From: Roseiarcus sp050012775
GTDB lineage: Bacteria; Pseudomonadota; Alphaproteobacteria; Rhizobiales; Beijerinckiaceae
Assembly: GCA_050012775.1 (NCBI GenBank)
Contig: JBEKGN010000019.1
Coordinates: 1 to 64,000 of the forward strand
DNA: 64,000 nt
Direction of reading: 5' to 3'
Each line of letters starts with the position of its first letter. Position 1 is the stretch's first letter. Below the pieces are notes generated by a model. The model did no database searches. It had not been told where the DNA came from and saw nothing but the letters and a program-made list of their open reading frames with translations. The position numbers and the translations under genes are program-made. Below are positions 8,379-17,333 of the stretch, one piece after another.

Positions 8379-8407
8379 AGCCAATAAGGAAAGTTCGGGG
8401 CGCCAAG

Positions 8408-9349
8408 ATGAAACTCACCGAAAACGCCGCCGGCGTGTATGCGATCGCCGTGACGCCATTCGATCCGGCAGGCGCCGTCGACTTCGCCTCCATCGACTCG
8501 ATGATGGATTTCTACGCCGGTTGCGGCGTCACCGGCTTGACGATCCTCGGCGTGATGGGCGAGGCGCCGAAACTCGACGCGCAAGAGTCTTTGGCGGTTA
8601 TCCGCCGCGTGTTGGCGAAGGCCGGAGATTTGCCGATCATCGTTGGCGTTTCTGCGCCCGGCTTCGCCGCGATGCGCACGCTCGCGCATGGCGCCATGGA
8701 ACTCGGCGCCGCCGGCGTGATGATCGCGCCGCCCTCGAATTTGCGGACCGACGACCAGATCGTCGGTTATTATCGACAAGCCGTAAAGGCGATCGGGGCG
8801 GACATCCCGTTCGTGATTCAGGATTATCCGCTCACCTTTCAGGTCATTATGACCCCCAAGGTGATCCGCGAGATCGTGCGAGAACTTCCTTCTTGCAAGA
8901 TGCTGAAACACGAGGATTGGCCCGGCCTCGAGAAGATATCCGCGTTGCGCGGCTTCCAGGCGGACGGCTCGATGCGCCCGATCTCCATTCTCTGCGGCAA
9001 TGGCGGGCTCTTTCTTGATTTCGAAATGGAACGCGGCGCTGACGGCGCCATGACAGGCTACGCGTTCCCGGACATGTTGGTCGACGTCGTGCGTTATTCC
9101 AGCAGCGGCGAGCGCCAGAAAGCTCATGATCTCTTCGACGCTCATCTGCCGCTGTTGCGATACGAGCAGCAGCCGGGCGTCGGCCTCGCGGTCCGCAAAT
9201 ATGTGCTGCAAAAGCGCGGCGCCATCGCCTCGGACAGTCAGCGCGCGCCTTCGACCGCGCTGTCCGCGCAAGCGAAGGGGGAGGTCGACTTTCTTCTCGA
9301 GCGGCTGGCGCGCCTGGATAGCCGCGCCGCGTCCCGCGGCAAGGCGTAA
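8408..9349 (+). CDS. DapA/dihydrodipicolinate synthase-family aldolase
   Basis: This 313-residue TIM-barrel class I aldolase belongs to the DHDPS/NAL family. The Schiff-base lysine is expected in CKMLKHED (near residue 163) and the catalytic tyrosine in IQDYPLT (near residue 139). The early GVMGEAPKL replaces the usual GTTGE motif, so the pyruvate-binding loop differs from true DapA. It is therefore probably a catabolic aldolase or dehydratase acting on a keto sugar acid, not a lysine biosynthetic enzyme. The ATG at 8408 is the start nearest the family N-terminus. Upstream in-frame sequence overlaps the RraA-like gene in another frame and is not coding. Confidence 0.82.
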   Translation: MKLTENAAGVYAIAVTPFDPAGAVDFASIDSMMDFYAGCGVTGLTILGVMGEAPKLDAQESLAVIRRVLAKAGDLPIIVGVSAPGFAAMRTLAHGAMELGAAGVMIAPPSNLRTDDQIVGYYRQAVKAIGADIPFVIQDYPLTFQVIMTPKVIREIVRELPSCKMLKHEDWPGLEKISALRGFQADGSMRPISILCGNGGLFLDFEMERGADGAMTGYAFPDMLVDVVRYSSSGERQKAHDLFDAHLPLLRYEQQPGVGLAVRKYVLQKRGAIASDSQRAPSTALSAQAKGEVDFLLERLARLDSRAASRGKA

Positions 9350-9362
9350 CGCGCGCGAGATT

Positions 9363-10559
9363 TCACGTCGCCGGGGCGCGCCGTTTTTCGAGGCTCGCGC
9401 TGAGCGACGCGCAGGCCAAGCCCAACAGTGCGACTAGCGCCGCGGCGAGCGGCACGGCGGTCAATCCAAAGCCCCCGTCGATCACCAAGCCGCCGAGAAA
9501 TGCGCCGCCGGCATTGCCGAGGTTGAAGGCGCCGACATTGAGCGCGGAGGCGATATTGGGCGCCTCCTTGGCGCTGTCGAGAACGCGCGTTTGCAACGGC
9601 GGGATCGTCCCGAACGCCGCCATTCCCCACAGAAAGAGGACAACGACGGAAGCAATCCTGTCGTGACTGGCGAGCGCGAACGCCGCGGAGAGGAGGGCGA
9701 GCAGAACGAGAAGTCCGATCAGGGCGCGCGTGACGCCGAAATCGGCGAGCTTGCCGCCGACATTGATGCCGACCGTCAGGCCAACGCCGAGAATGAAGAG
9801 AATGACGGTGACCGCATGCGGCGAGAAGCCGCTGACGTCTTCGAGAATAGGCACGACATAGGTGAAGAGCACGAAAACGCAGCCCCATCCGAGCGTCGTC
9901 GTCAGGAGCGCGAGCATGACTTCCGGCCGACCGGCGATCATGAATTCCTTGCGGACGTCGATGCCGCCCTTGCTGGAATCGGCGGGAATGAGCGCGGCCA
10001 TCGCGACAAGCGAAACAAGACCGAGCGCGGTGATGGCGGCGAAGGTCGCTCGCCATCCATAGAGCTGGCCGATTAAGGTTCCCAAGGGAACGCCGGCGAT
10101 GTTGGCGATCGTCAACCCGCTGAACATCAACGCGACCGCGCCGGCGCGCCGGCTTGGCGGGACGAGGTCCGTGGCGACGACGACGCCGACGCCGAAAAGC
10201 GAGCCATGCGCCAAAGCGGCGACGACGCGCGCGATCATCAACATCGCGTAATTCGGGGAGATCGCCGAGAGGAAATTGCCGCCGATGAAGATGCCGAGCA
10301 TCGCGAGCAGCACGAGCTTACGCGGCATTCGGCTTGTGGCGATCGCCAAGATCGGCGCGCCGACGACCACGCCCATCGCGTAAGCGGTCACGAGCCTTCC
10401 GGCGCCAGGAATGGAGACGCCGAGATCTCTGGAAATGTCGGGCAAGAGGCCCGCGATGACGAATTCCGCAGTGCCGATCGCGAAGGCGCTGAGGGACAAG
10501 GCCAGGATCGGAAAGGGAAAGCCCTGCGCCTTCGTCGCGGAAAGAGCCGTCCTGGTCAC
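9363..10559 (-). CDS. MFS transporter, AraJ-like drug/sugar exporter
   Basis: This 398-residue major facilitator protein has about 12 hydrophobic segments and lies in the inner membrane. FAIGTAEFVIAGLLPDI in the first helix, and the loop TSRMPRKLVLLAM between helices 2 and 3, fit the DHA1 subgroup with AraJ and NepI. A GTG at 10559 is the best start because the first helix follows soon after. It comes one base after the stop of the truncated gene upstream, so translation may be coupled. The role is probably export of a sugar, sugar acid or drug. The gene is convergent with the DapA-like gene. Confidence 0.78.
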   Translation of the reverse strand: MTRTALSATKAQGFPFPILALSLSAFAIGTAEFVIAGLLPDISRDLGVSIPGAGRLVTAYAMGVVVGAPILAIATSRMPRKLVLLAMLGIFIGGNFLSAISPNYAMLMIARVVAALAHGSLFGVGVVVATDLVPPSRRAGAVALMFSGLTIANIAGVPLGTLIGQLYGWRATFAAITALGLVSLVAMAALIPADSSKGGIDVRKEFMIAGRPEVMLALLTTTLGWGCVFVLFTYVVPILEDVSGFSPHAVTVILFILGVGLTVGINVGGKLADFGVTRALIGLLVLLALLSAAFALASHDRIASVVVLFLWGMAAFGTIPPLQTRVLDSAKEAPNIASALNVGAFNLGNAGGAFLGGLVIDGGFGLTAVPLAAALVALLGLACASLSASLEKRRAPAT

Positions 10560-10560
10560 G

Positions 10561-10758
10561 TCAGCGGCCCTTCGCGGCGGCAATGAATTCGTCCTCGGAA
10601 TATCGCCGAAACGGGCTCTCCCACAGCGCATAGCCCAGCTCGAGATCGCCGCCCCGTTCGCGCAGCCAATCCAGGGATTTTCCGGTCGGCTCGAATTGCT
10701 CGAACACCAGCGCGCGCCAGGGCGCAATCGTGCGCGCCGTTCCTTCATCTGATGGCAT
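10561..10758 (-). pseudogene. Truncated N-terminus of a D-2-hydroxyacid dehydrogenase
   Basis: This is a 65-residue frame (MPSDEGTARTIAPWRALVFE...). Residues 14-65 resemble the start of D-isomer-specific 2-hydroxyacid dehydrogenases: WRALVFEQFEPTGKSLDWL, then LGYALWESP, then EDEFIAAAKGR. In intact members this continues into the GAS... and NAD domains. Here a TGA ends it right after AAAKGR, and the MFS gene starts one base later. It looks like the leftover of a deletion that fused the promoter-proximal end to the transporter gene. Family assignment rests on a short segment. Confidence 0.5.
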
Positions 10759-10795
10759 GGATTCCCCCGCTTCGACGTCCGACGCTGGCGGACGT

Positions 10796-12049
10796 TCAGC
10801 CCGCATATTCCATGATGTAGAGACCGGCGCCGCTCCAGTCGGTGCAATAGCAGAGGCCATTCACGTCGACGAACACATCGGCGGAATGCAGCACGACCGG
10901 TCGATTGGGACGCGGGTCGATCAGCTTTTTTGGCGCCGGCGGGACGCAGGCGGCGACTTCGTTAGGGCGCAGGGGATCGCTGATGTCGTAAACCCGCACG
11001 CCTGCGTTTTGATAGGTGGCGAAGATCAGCGTTTCGCTTTGGAAAGCGCCGGGTCGGTTCTCATGAAGATTATGCGGTCCGAAATGTCCTCCGACAGCGA
11101 CATAGTCGCGGTCGTCGGGCAACGGAAACGTGGAAATGCTGATGGGGTTCGACTTCACGTGATTGTCGAAAACCCAGATCGGTTTGAAGCCGTCTTCCCT
11201 ATTATCGAGAACCGTCTCATCGAGGACGACCAGCAGTTCGCGTTTGGGCAGCGGCAAGCAGTTGTGCGTGCCGCCGCCGAAGGGAGGCGCCCAGTTTTTA
11301 TGGACGATTTGGCGAGGGCGCCTTTTGTCGGAAACATCGACTGTGACCAGGCAGCCGTCGCGCCAGGCGCAATAGGCGATGTCATCGGCCACGACTGCGT
11401 GGTGCAGTCCGTAGCGCCCGCGCTCGAGCGGCCAATCGGCCTTTTCCCCGGCGGCGAGATTCATTCCCGGCAACCAGTAGCGACCCACGATCTCCGGCTT
11501 GGCCGGATTTTGCATGTCGATGATGATGAGAATGTAGTCCGAGAAGCCGTCGAACATGGCCGAGGCGTAAGCCCAGCGTCCACCGACGTACCAAATACGA
11601 TGCAGCCCCGTTCCTTCGACGGGCATGAACCCGATTTGGCGCGGCGCCGCCGCATCGGAGATGTCGAAGACCGCCATGCCCGCAGACCAGGTGCGCGCGC
11701 CGTGATCGCGCCCGTGCGCGCCCGCCTTCGGCTTGTAGTAGTTGCGTTCGTCCGCCATTTCCGGCTGGGAAAACATATCCCTGCCGTGGACGAGCAGGAG
11801 GAGATCGTCATGCGCCTGAAGATGCAGGCTCCAGGTGTTGGGCGGATTTTGGATATAGTTGACCGTCTTCGGTCGCCTGGGATCGCGAACGTCGACGACG
11901 GAAAACCCCTTCGAGCAGACATGGCCGATATAGGCGAAGCCGTTGCGCACCATGATCTGTTGGCCATCGGAGCGGCCCGCCTGATCGGAATGACCGATCA
12001 GGCGCATGTTGCGAGCATAGCTCGGCTCGAGAACGCCGGTCTTGGCCAC
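10796..12049 (-). CDS. LVIVD-repeat beta-propeller protein, copy 2
   Basis: This 417-residue protein has the LVIVD repeat pattern of seven-bladed propellers: YIGHVCSKGFSVVDVRDPRRP, AGMAVFDISDAAAPRQ, DYILIIIDMQNPAKP, CLVTVDVSDKRRPR and VRVYDISDPLRP. No signal peptide or membrane segment is present, so it should be cytoplasmic. A GTG start at 12049 follows GGGAGGAG and aligns with the start region of the paralogue next door. The two copies match over nearly their whole length, with identical blocks such as KGFSVVDVRDP and DGFKPIWVFDN. Its role is unknown; placement after a sugar ABC transporter suggests sugar-acid or lactone chemistry or binding. Confidence 0.75.
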   Translation of the reverse strand: MAKTGVLEPSYARNMRLIGHSDQAGRSDGQQIMVRNGFAYIGHVCSKGFSVVDVRDPRRPKTVNYIQNPPNTWSLHLQAHDDLLLLVHGRDMFSQPEMADERNYYKPKAGAHGRDHGARTWSAGMAVFDISDAAAPRQIGFMPVEGTGLHRIWYVGGRWAYASAMFDGFSDYILIIIDMQNPAKPEIVGRYWLPGMNLAAGEKADWPLERGRYGLHHAVVADDIAYCAWRDGCLVTVDVSDKRRPRQIVHKNWAPPFGGGTHNCLPLPKRELLVVLDETVLDNREDGFKPIWVFDNHVKSNPISISTFPLPDDRDYVAVGGHFGPHNLHENRPGAFQSETLIFATYQNAGVRVYDISDPLRPNEVAACVPPAPKKLIDPRPNRPVVLHSADVFVDVNGLCYCTDWSGAGLYIMEYAG

Positions 12050-12075
12050 TGCGCTCCTCCCGACGAAGTCTAGGT

Positions 12076-13332
12076 TCAGCCTTTGTATTCGACGATATAG
12101 AGACCCGCGCTGAAGTCGGTGACGTAGCAGAGGGCGTTCTTGTCGACGAACACGTCGGCCGAGTGCAGCACGATCGGTCGATTGGGGCGGGGATCGACCC
12201 ACTTGGCCGGCGGCGGCGGCACGAAGGCGGCGACTTCCCTAGGTCGGAATTGATCCTTGATGTCGTAAACGCGCAAGCCCGCGTTCTGATAGGTCGCGAA
12301 GATCAATTCAGAGCTGACGAAACTGCCAGGACGGTTTTCATGGACATTGTGCGGCCCAAAATGACCGCCGACCTTCAAATAGTCTTTGTCCGACGGAGCC
12401 GGGAACGTCGAGATGCTGATCGGATTCGATTTGACCTGATTGTCGAACACCCAGATCGGCTTGAAGCCGTCCTCCTGATGGTCGAGCACGGTCTCGTCGA
12501 CGACGATCAAGAGATTGCGGTCCGGCAAGGGCAACGCGTTGTGCGTGCCGCCGCCGAAGGGCGGCGCCCACACTTTGTGGACGATCAGCTTGGGTTTCGC
12601 CTTGTCCTTGACGTCGACGACGGCCAGACAGGCGTCGCGCCAGCTGCAATAGGCGATATCGTCGTGAATGATTGCGTGATGCAGCCCGAAGCGGCCATTC
12701 TTGGTCGGCCAGTTCGCCTTTTCACCCGCCGCGACATTCATTCCCGGCAGCCAATATTTGCCGGCCATGACAGGTTTCTTCGGGTTTTTCAGATCGATCG
12801 TGATCAGGATGTAATCGGAAAAGCCGTCGAGCAGCGCGGAAGCGTAGGCCCAACGCCCGCCGACGTACCACATGCGGTGGAGCCCGGTGCCCTCGACCGG
12901 CATGAAACCGATTTGCTTGGGCTCTTCCGGCTTGGAAATGTCGTAGACGGCCATGCCCGCGGACCAGTTGCGGCCGGTCGATTCTTGCTTGGCGTGGTGA
13001 TCGACGGAGCCCTTGTAATAGTTCTTTTCGTCGGCGAGCTCAGGCTGCGCGAACATGTCCTTGTTGTGCACGACGAGCAGAAGGTCGTCGAAAGCCTGGA
13101 GATGCAGGGTCCATGTGTTCGGCGGCGCGGCGATATATTTGACGGTCTTGGGCTTTTTCGGATCGCGGACATCGACGACGGAAAAGCCCTTGGAGAAGAT
13201 GTGACCGATGTAGGCGTAACCACGATGCACCATGATTTGAACGCCGTCGCAACGACCGCCCTGATCGTTGTGGCCGACCAGGCGCATATTGCTCGTTGCG
13301 TAGTCCGGTTTGGGAAGTGTGGCATTGGCCAT
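12076..13332 (-). CDS. LVIVD-repeat beta-propeller protein, copy 1
   Basis: This 418-residue tandem paralogue of the gene downstream has the same series of LVIVD blades (KGFSVVDVRDPKKPK, AGMAVYDISKPEEPK, YILITIDLKNPKKP, LRVYDIKDQFRP). Conserved histidines in HLQAFDD, HHAII, GGGTHNALPLP and GGHFGPHNVHENRP could form a metal or catalytic site at the propeller centre; the same residues occur in the other copy. There is no export signal. It lies 26 bases upstream of copy 2 and about 130 downstream of the sugar-binding protein gene, separated by a hairpin. No enzymatic function is established for this group as far as I know. Confidence 0.78.
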   Translation of the reverse strand: MANATLPKPDYATSNMRLVGHNDQGGRCDGVQIMVHRGYAYIGHIFSKGFSVVDVRDPKKPKTVKYIAAPPNTWTLHLQAFDDLLLVVHNKDMFAQPELADEKNYYKGSVDHHAKQESTGRNWSAGMAVYDISKPEEPKQIGFMPVEGTGLHRMWYVGGRWAYASALLDGFSDYILITIDLKNPKKPVMAGKYWLPGMNVAAGEKANWPTKNGRFGLHHAIIHDDIAYCSWRDACLAVVDVKDKAKPKLIVHKVWAPPFGGGTHNALPLPDRNLLIVVDETVLDHQEDGFKPIWVFDNQVKSNPISISTFPAPSDKDYLKVGGHFGPHNVHENRPGSFVSSELIFATYQNAGLRVYDIKDQFRPREVAAFVPPPPAKWVDPRPNRPIVLHSADVFVDKNALCYVTDFSAGLYIVEYKG

Positions 13333-13408
13333 CGTCTCGTCTCCATCTGGAACGGTTGCGGCTACCCGCCGCGCTGCTCGGCGCCGGCGCCGACAAACAT
13401 CGAAAGCA

Positions 13409-13433
13409 AGGGCGGCGTTCGCGCCGCCGCCCT
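13409..13433 (-). terminator. Intercistronic hairpin after the sugar-binding protein gene
   Basis: Perfect nine-base arms AGGGCGGCG (13409-13417) and CGCCGCCCT (13425-13433) enclose a seven-base loop. On the reverse strand the hairpin follows the binding-protein stop codon. Such structures often stabilise the binding-protein message or attenuate downstream transcription, here into the LVIVD genes. Confidence 0.6.
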
Positions 13434-13461
13434 CCGTTTGGGTCGGGTCTACCTCAGGGGA

Positions 13462-14586
13462 TCAGTTCACGCCCCAGATCTTTTTGTATTGGTCCTTGTA
13501 GCCGTTGCCGGGGTCGAAGATGTTCTGCGCGCCGCCGTCCTTTTCGATATTGTCCGGCGTGAACAGATGCACCGGCGGGACGTAGCCGCTGGGCTTCTCT
13601 CCGGCGAAGGCGCGGTTCAGCTCATCGATGATCTGCCAGCCCTGCAGGTGCAGCGGCTCGGCGACCGTCGCGATCTGATATTGCTTCTGCCGGATGCGCT
13701 GGAAGGCCGGGACGGAGCCGTCGCCCGCGGAAATCTGCTGGGGATAGCCGGTGGCGGGATCAATGCCGGCGGAGACCAGCGACGGGGACGAGAAGTCATA
13801 ATAGAGGTCGTTCACGGCGATCGAATACGTCCAGGCCTTGCCGTATTTCGACAGAAGCGAAGTCGTCAGCTGGCCCATGCGGTTGGCGAGATCGCCGATC
13901 GGCGTATCTTCCACCGACAAGACCTTGCAGCCCGAGCAGCCTTCAATCGCGGCCTTTTCGGCATTGGTCTTGGCGGTCGCGATCGCGTAGATCGAGTCGG
14001 TGAATAGCACGACGCCCGCTTTGCCGTCCGACTTCACGACGGCGTAGAGACCCGAGGCCTTGGCGACTTCGAGCGGGTCAGTGGTGACGTTGTAGAACAC
14101 CTGCGGAATGCCTTCGAGCGCGCCAGCTTTCGGACCCGCGTGCCAACCGACGATCTTGATGCCTTCAGCCGCGGCTTGCTCGACAACGGGCTGCTGCTCC
14201 TTGGCGTCGACGCCGCCAAGGATGATCGCGCTGGGCTTCAGCGCAATCGCCTGGGTCATCGCCGAGGTGCGCGCGGGAACCGAGCCCTGGCCGTCAAGGA
14301 TGCGGAAATCCCAACCAATCGCCTTGGCGGCTTCGGCCGCGCCGTCTCCCGCGCCCTGCGCGCCGCCGTTGCGCTGATCGGTCGACACATACACGACGAG
14401 CTTCTTGCCCTGCGCCTTCGGGCCCGACGTCGGGCCGGTCCAAGCGGTGACGGGCGCCGTGACCGTCGCGATGTATTCCTTCGCTTTCGCCATATAGGCG
14501 TCGTCGGCTTGCGCCGCGGCGACGCCGAGCGCGAGGATCGCGCTGGAGGCCAGAAGGCCCCGCAATAGGAAACCGGATTTCAACAT
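13462..14586 (-). CDS. Sugar ABC transporter substrate-binding protein
   Basis: This 374-residue periplasmic protein binds a sugar or sugar acid for the ABC system encoded upstream on the same strand. The signal peptide (MLKSGFLLRGLLASSAILAL, cleavage near AAAQA-DD) is clear. The mature part has the type 1 periplasmic-binding fold of the ribose/LacI class: KKLVVYVSTDQRNGGA, KPSAIILGGVDAKEQQP and KIVGWHAG. The ATG at 14586 follows GGGAGGAAT. The 109-base gap from the permease gene is the largest in this operon. The ligand is unknown; it may be a tetronate, threitol-like polyol or related compound given the neighbourhood. Confidence 0.87.
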   Translation of the reverse strand: MLKSGFLLRGLLASSAILALGVAAAQADDAYMAKAKEYIATVTAPVTAWTGPTSGPKAQGKKLVVYVSTDQRNGGAQGAGDGAAEAAKAIGWDFRILDGQGSVPARTSAMTQAIALKPSAIILGGVDAKEQQPVVEQAAAEGIKIVGWHAGPKAGALEGIPQVFYNVTTDPLEVAKASGLYAVVKSDGKAGVVLFTDSIYAIATAKTNAEKAAIEGCSGCKVLSVEDTPIGDLANRMGQLTTSLLSKYGKAWTYSIAVNDLYYDFSSPSLVSAGIDPATGYPQQISAGDGSVPAFQRIRQKQYQIATVAEPLHLQGWQIIDELNRAFAGEKPSGYVPPVHLFTPDNIEKDGGAQNIFDPGNGYKDQYKKIWGVN

Positions 14587-14695
14587 AGATTCCTCCCTGT
14601 GATTTGCTGACGAGTTCCTGGGCTCGTCAGGCCGGCGGCGCCGGCGTTTGCGCGAAGGCCGAATTCGGCCCCCGATACTGGCGAGAGCTCGTGTC

Positions 14696-15748
14696 CTAGC
14701 TCTGGTCCTTAACGATAACGATCCGAGCGGGTCGAACGACCGTGCGTCGGCGCTGAGCAAAAGCCGCCAGCGCGATCGAAACGACCAATGTCGTGCCGTT
14801 GAAGAGGGGTTCGACGAAGAAGGCTCCGCCGAGCTGTTGGATGCCGGAAATGCCGACCGCGAGAATGAGGACGCCGAACACGGTGCCCCAGATGTTGACG
14901 CGGCCCGGCTTGATGGTCGTCGAACCGAGGAACGCGCCGACGAGGGCGGGCAGCAAGTAGTCGAGGCCGACATTCGCCTGACCGATTCTGAGCTTGGCGG
15001 CGAGGACGCAGCCCGCAAGTCCCGCGATAACCCCCGAGGCGACGAACACCCCGATTACATAGGTGCGCACCGGAATGCCGTTCAGCGCCGCCGCCTTCTC
15101 GTTCGCGCCGATGGCGTAAATATAGCGTCCTATGGGAAGCCGCTCGCTGACGATCCAGAGCAAAATCGCCAATGCGACGACATAAAGGGCGGGAATCGGG
15201 ACGCCCGCCACGGAAGTCGTGTTGATGGCGATGAAACCTGGCGCCAGCGTGCCCATGATCTGACGGCCTTCGGTGTGCCAGAGCGCCAAAGCGTAGAGGA
15301 TTGTCCCAGTTCCCAGCGTCGCGATGAAGGCGTCGACCTGCGCGATCTCGACGAGCACGCCGTTGAGCAAGCCCACCAAGCCCGCACAGGCGATGACGAT
15401 CACGATCACGAGCGGCCAGGGCAGGCCGTATGTCACCTGCAGACTGATGGCCAGGATGTGCCACATGACGATGCCGAAACCGACGGTGAGGTCGATGCGG
15501 CCCGCCATCATCGGCAACGTCGCCGCCAGCGAAAGCATGGCGATGATCGCCTTGTCGCTGAGGATGGAGCGCACATTGAGCGAGGTCGGGAACGTGTCCG
15601 GCAGCAGGATCGAGAAAAAAATGATCAGCAGCAGCGTCAGGATCGGCAAGCCGTAGACGGGAAGGATACGGCCGATGGCTTGCCATCGCGAAAGCCCCGC
15701 CAGCTCCGGTCGCGTCGGCTCGAGTGCGCTGGACTTAATGGACTGCAT
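14696..15748 (-). CDS. Sugar ABC transporter permease (RbsC type)
   Basis: This 350-residue inner-membrane permease has about ten hydrophobic segments and follows the ribose/xylose (RbsC) pattern: the SILSDKAIIAMLSLAATLPMM segment, AGRIDLTVGFG and the cytoplasmic coupling region AIGANEKAAALNGIPVRTY. The start at 15748 overlaps the end of the ATPase gene by 14 bases, indicating translational coupling. It would form the channel for the sugar bound by the adjacent binding protein. Only one permease gene is present, so a homodimer is likely. Confidence 0.88.
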   Translation of the reverse strand: MQSIKSSALEPTRPELAGLSRWQAIGRILPVYGLPILTLLLIIFFSILLPDTFPTSLNVRSILSDKAIIAMLSLAATLPMMAGRIDLTVGFGIVMWHILAISLQVTYGLPWPLVIVIVIACAGLVGLLNGVLVEIAQVDAFIATLGTGTILYALALWHTEGRQIMGTLAPGFIAINTTSVAGVPIPALYVVALAILLWIVSERLPIGRYIYAIGANEKAAALNGIPVRTYVIGVFVASGVIAGLAGCVLAAKLRIGQANVGLDYLLPALVGAFLGSTTIKPGRVNIWGTVFGVLILAVGISGIQQLGGAFFVEPLFNGTTLVVSIALAAFAQRRRTVVRPARIVIVKDQS

Positions 15749-17333
15749 GATAACCCCAAGCCGGATCTTGATTGGTTGCGTCCGCCACCGCCGAGTGCTT
15801 GATATTTGCAGACGCCGCGCCGAGCAGGTTTTCGACGGAAAGGTCGGTTGAAGAAAGTTCCGCGACCACGCGCCCGCGGTCGAACACCAGCGCACGGTGG
15901 CAGACCTTGGCCACCTCCTCGAAATCGGTCGATACGATCAAGATCGTGGCTCCCGCCTGGAGCGCGACGTCAAACAGCCGATAAATCTCCGCCTTCGCGC
16001 CCACGTCGACGCCGGCCGTGGGATCTTCGAATACATAGACTTTGGCGGCCAAGTGGAGCCACCGCCCGACGACGACCTTTTGCTGATTGCCGCCCGACAG
16101 CAGCTCGATCGCGAGCGTCGGATCGTTCGGCCTCAGTCCGACCTGTTCGCCGAGCACCCGCGCGGCTCGCATTTCGCGCGCCGGCGCCAGCCATGAGAAA
16201 AGCCCAAACCCGGCTGCGACTGGATTGAGAAACAGGTTCTCTCGCACCGACAGGTTCGGCATGATGGATTCGCCGGCGCGATCCGCGCAAACAAGATTGA
16301 CGCCATACCCCATCGCTTCTTGCGGCGAACGCGGGGCGATCACCTGACGATCGAGCACGATCCGCCCGCCCGTGGCTGGGGTCACCCCGAAGAGCGCGCG
16401 GCCAATGGCTTCTTGGCCCGCGCCTCGCAGGCCCACAAAACCAACGATCTCGCCTGCGTGCAACTTGCAGTCAATGGGGCCGACCGCATCGATCATAAGG
16501 CGATCGAGTTCGAGTCGCGGCGAGCCTTGGCGTTCCGCAGGCCGGCGAAAAATCTGAGAGGGCTCGCGGCCGACGATGAGCAGAATAGTTTCGTCAGGCG
16601 TCGTCTCCTTCACGACGCGTTCGCCAGCGACGCGTCCGTCGCGCAGAACGACCATCCTGTCGGCGATTTCGAAAACCTCATCCAGCCGATGCGAAACGTA
16701 GATCATGCCGACGCCGCGATCACGCAGGCGACGCAAGGCGACGAACAGTCGCACCACTTCGTCGGCAGGCAGACTCGCGGTAGGCTCGTCGAGCACAAGA
16801 ACCTCGGCGTCCGCCGCCAGCGCGCGGGCGATCGCGACAAGGGACTTCTCAGTTCGACTGAGGCTCTGAATTCTTAGACCCGGGTCGATATCGGCGCCGA
16901 GCTTTTCCAGCGCGGCGACGGCGCGAGCGTGCGCCGCGTTCCAATCGATCAAGCCGCGACGCCAGGGGAACCCGAGCGTAAGGCAGATGTTTTCGGCCAC
17001 CGTCATCCAGTCGATGAGACCGAGATCTTGATGGATGAACGCAATCGGCAGGCGCCGCACCGAGGTTGTCGCGTCCGCGCCGCGGAAGGTCACCTTGCCT
17101 GCGTCAAGGCTATAGACCCCCGCGAGGATCTTGATCAGGGTCGACTTGCCCGCGCCATTCTCGCCGAGCAGCGCCAGAATTTCGCCGGCGTTGAGGTGCA
17201 TGCCGACATCGCTTAGGGCCTGCGTGCCGCCGAACTGCTTCGACACGCCGCGCACGGCCAAAATTTCGTCGCCGCGCGTCTCACCGCCGGCGTTCCGGTC
17301 GGCGGCAGCAAGGCTTTGCCCCCCAGCGTCCAT
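15735..17333 (-). CDS. Sugar ABC transporter ATP-binding protein, two domains
   Basis: This 532-residue tandem ATPase of the RbsA/XylG type has a first domain with Walker A GENGAGKST and Walker B VLVLDEPTA, but its signature is LSRTEKSLVAIAR instead of LSGGQ. The second domain has a degenerate Walker A (GLRGAGQEA), the signature LSGGNQQKVVVGR and YVFEDPTAGVD. This asymmetry is a known feature of one sugar-transporter subgroup and leaves perhaps one fully active ATP site. The ATG at 17333 follows AGAGGAAA. It is the first gene of the reverse-strand sugar transport operon and is divergent from the FadR-type regulator. Confidence 0.88.
   Translation of the reverse strand: MDAGGQSLAAADRNAGGETRGDEILAVRGVSKQFGGTQALSDVGMHLNAGEILALLGENGAGKSTLIKILAGVYSLDAGKVTFRGADATTSVRRLPIAFIHQDLGLIDWMTVAENICLTLGFPWRRGLIDWNAAHARAVAALEKLGADIDPGLRIQSLSRTEKSLVAIARALAADAEVLVLDEPTASLPADEVVRLFVALRRLRDRGVGMIYVSHRLDEVFEIADRMVVLRDGRVAGERVVKETTPDETILLIVGREPSQIFRRPAERQGSPRLELDRLMIDAVGPIDCKLHAGEIVGFVGLRGAGQEAIGRALFGVTPATGGRIVLDRQVIAPRSPQEAMGYGVNLVCADRAGESIMPNLSVRENLFLNPVAAGFGLFSWLAPAREMRAARVLGEQVGLRPNDPTLAIELLSGGNQQKVVVGRWLHLAAKVYVFEDPTAGVDVGAKAEIYRLFDVALQAGATILIVSTDFEEVAKVCHRALVFDRGRVVAELSSTDLSVENLLGAASANIKHSAVADATNQDPAWGYHAVH

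Noticed and set aside
8408..9349. Biosynthetic dapA
   Set aside because: The GTTGE pyruvate loop is replaced by GVMGE and the gene lies in a catabolic cluster.
12163..14007. A 614-residue open frame on the + strand
   Set aside because: It is antisense to the LVIVD and sugar-binding-protein genes, has no family resemblance and a biased Arg/Asp/Val composition typical of complement reading in GC-rich DNA.
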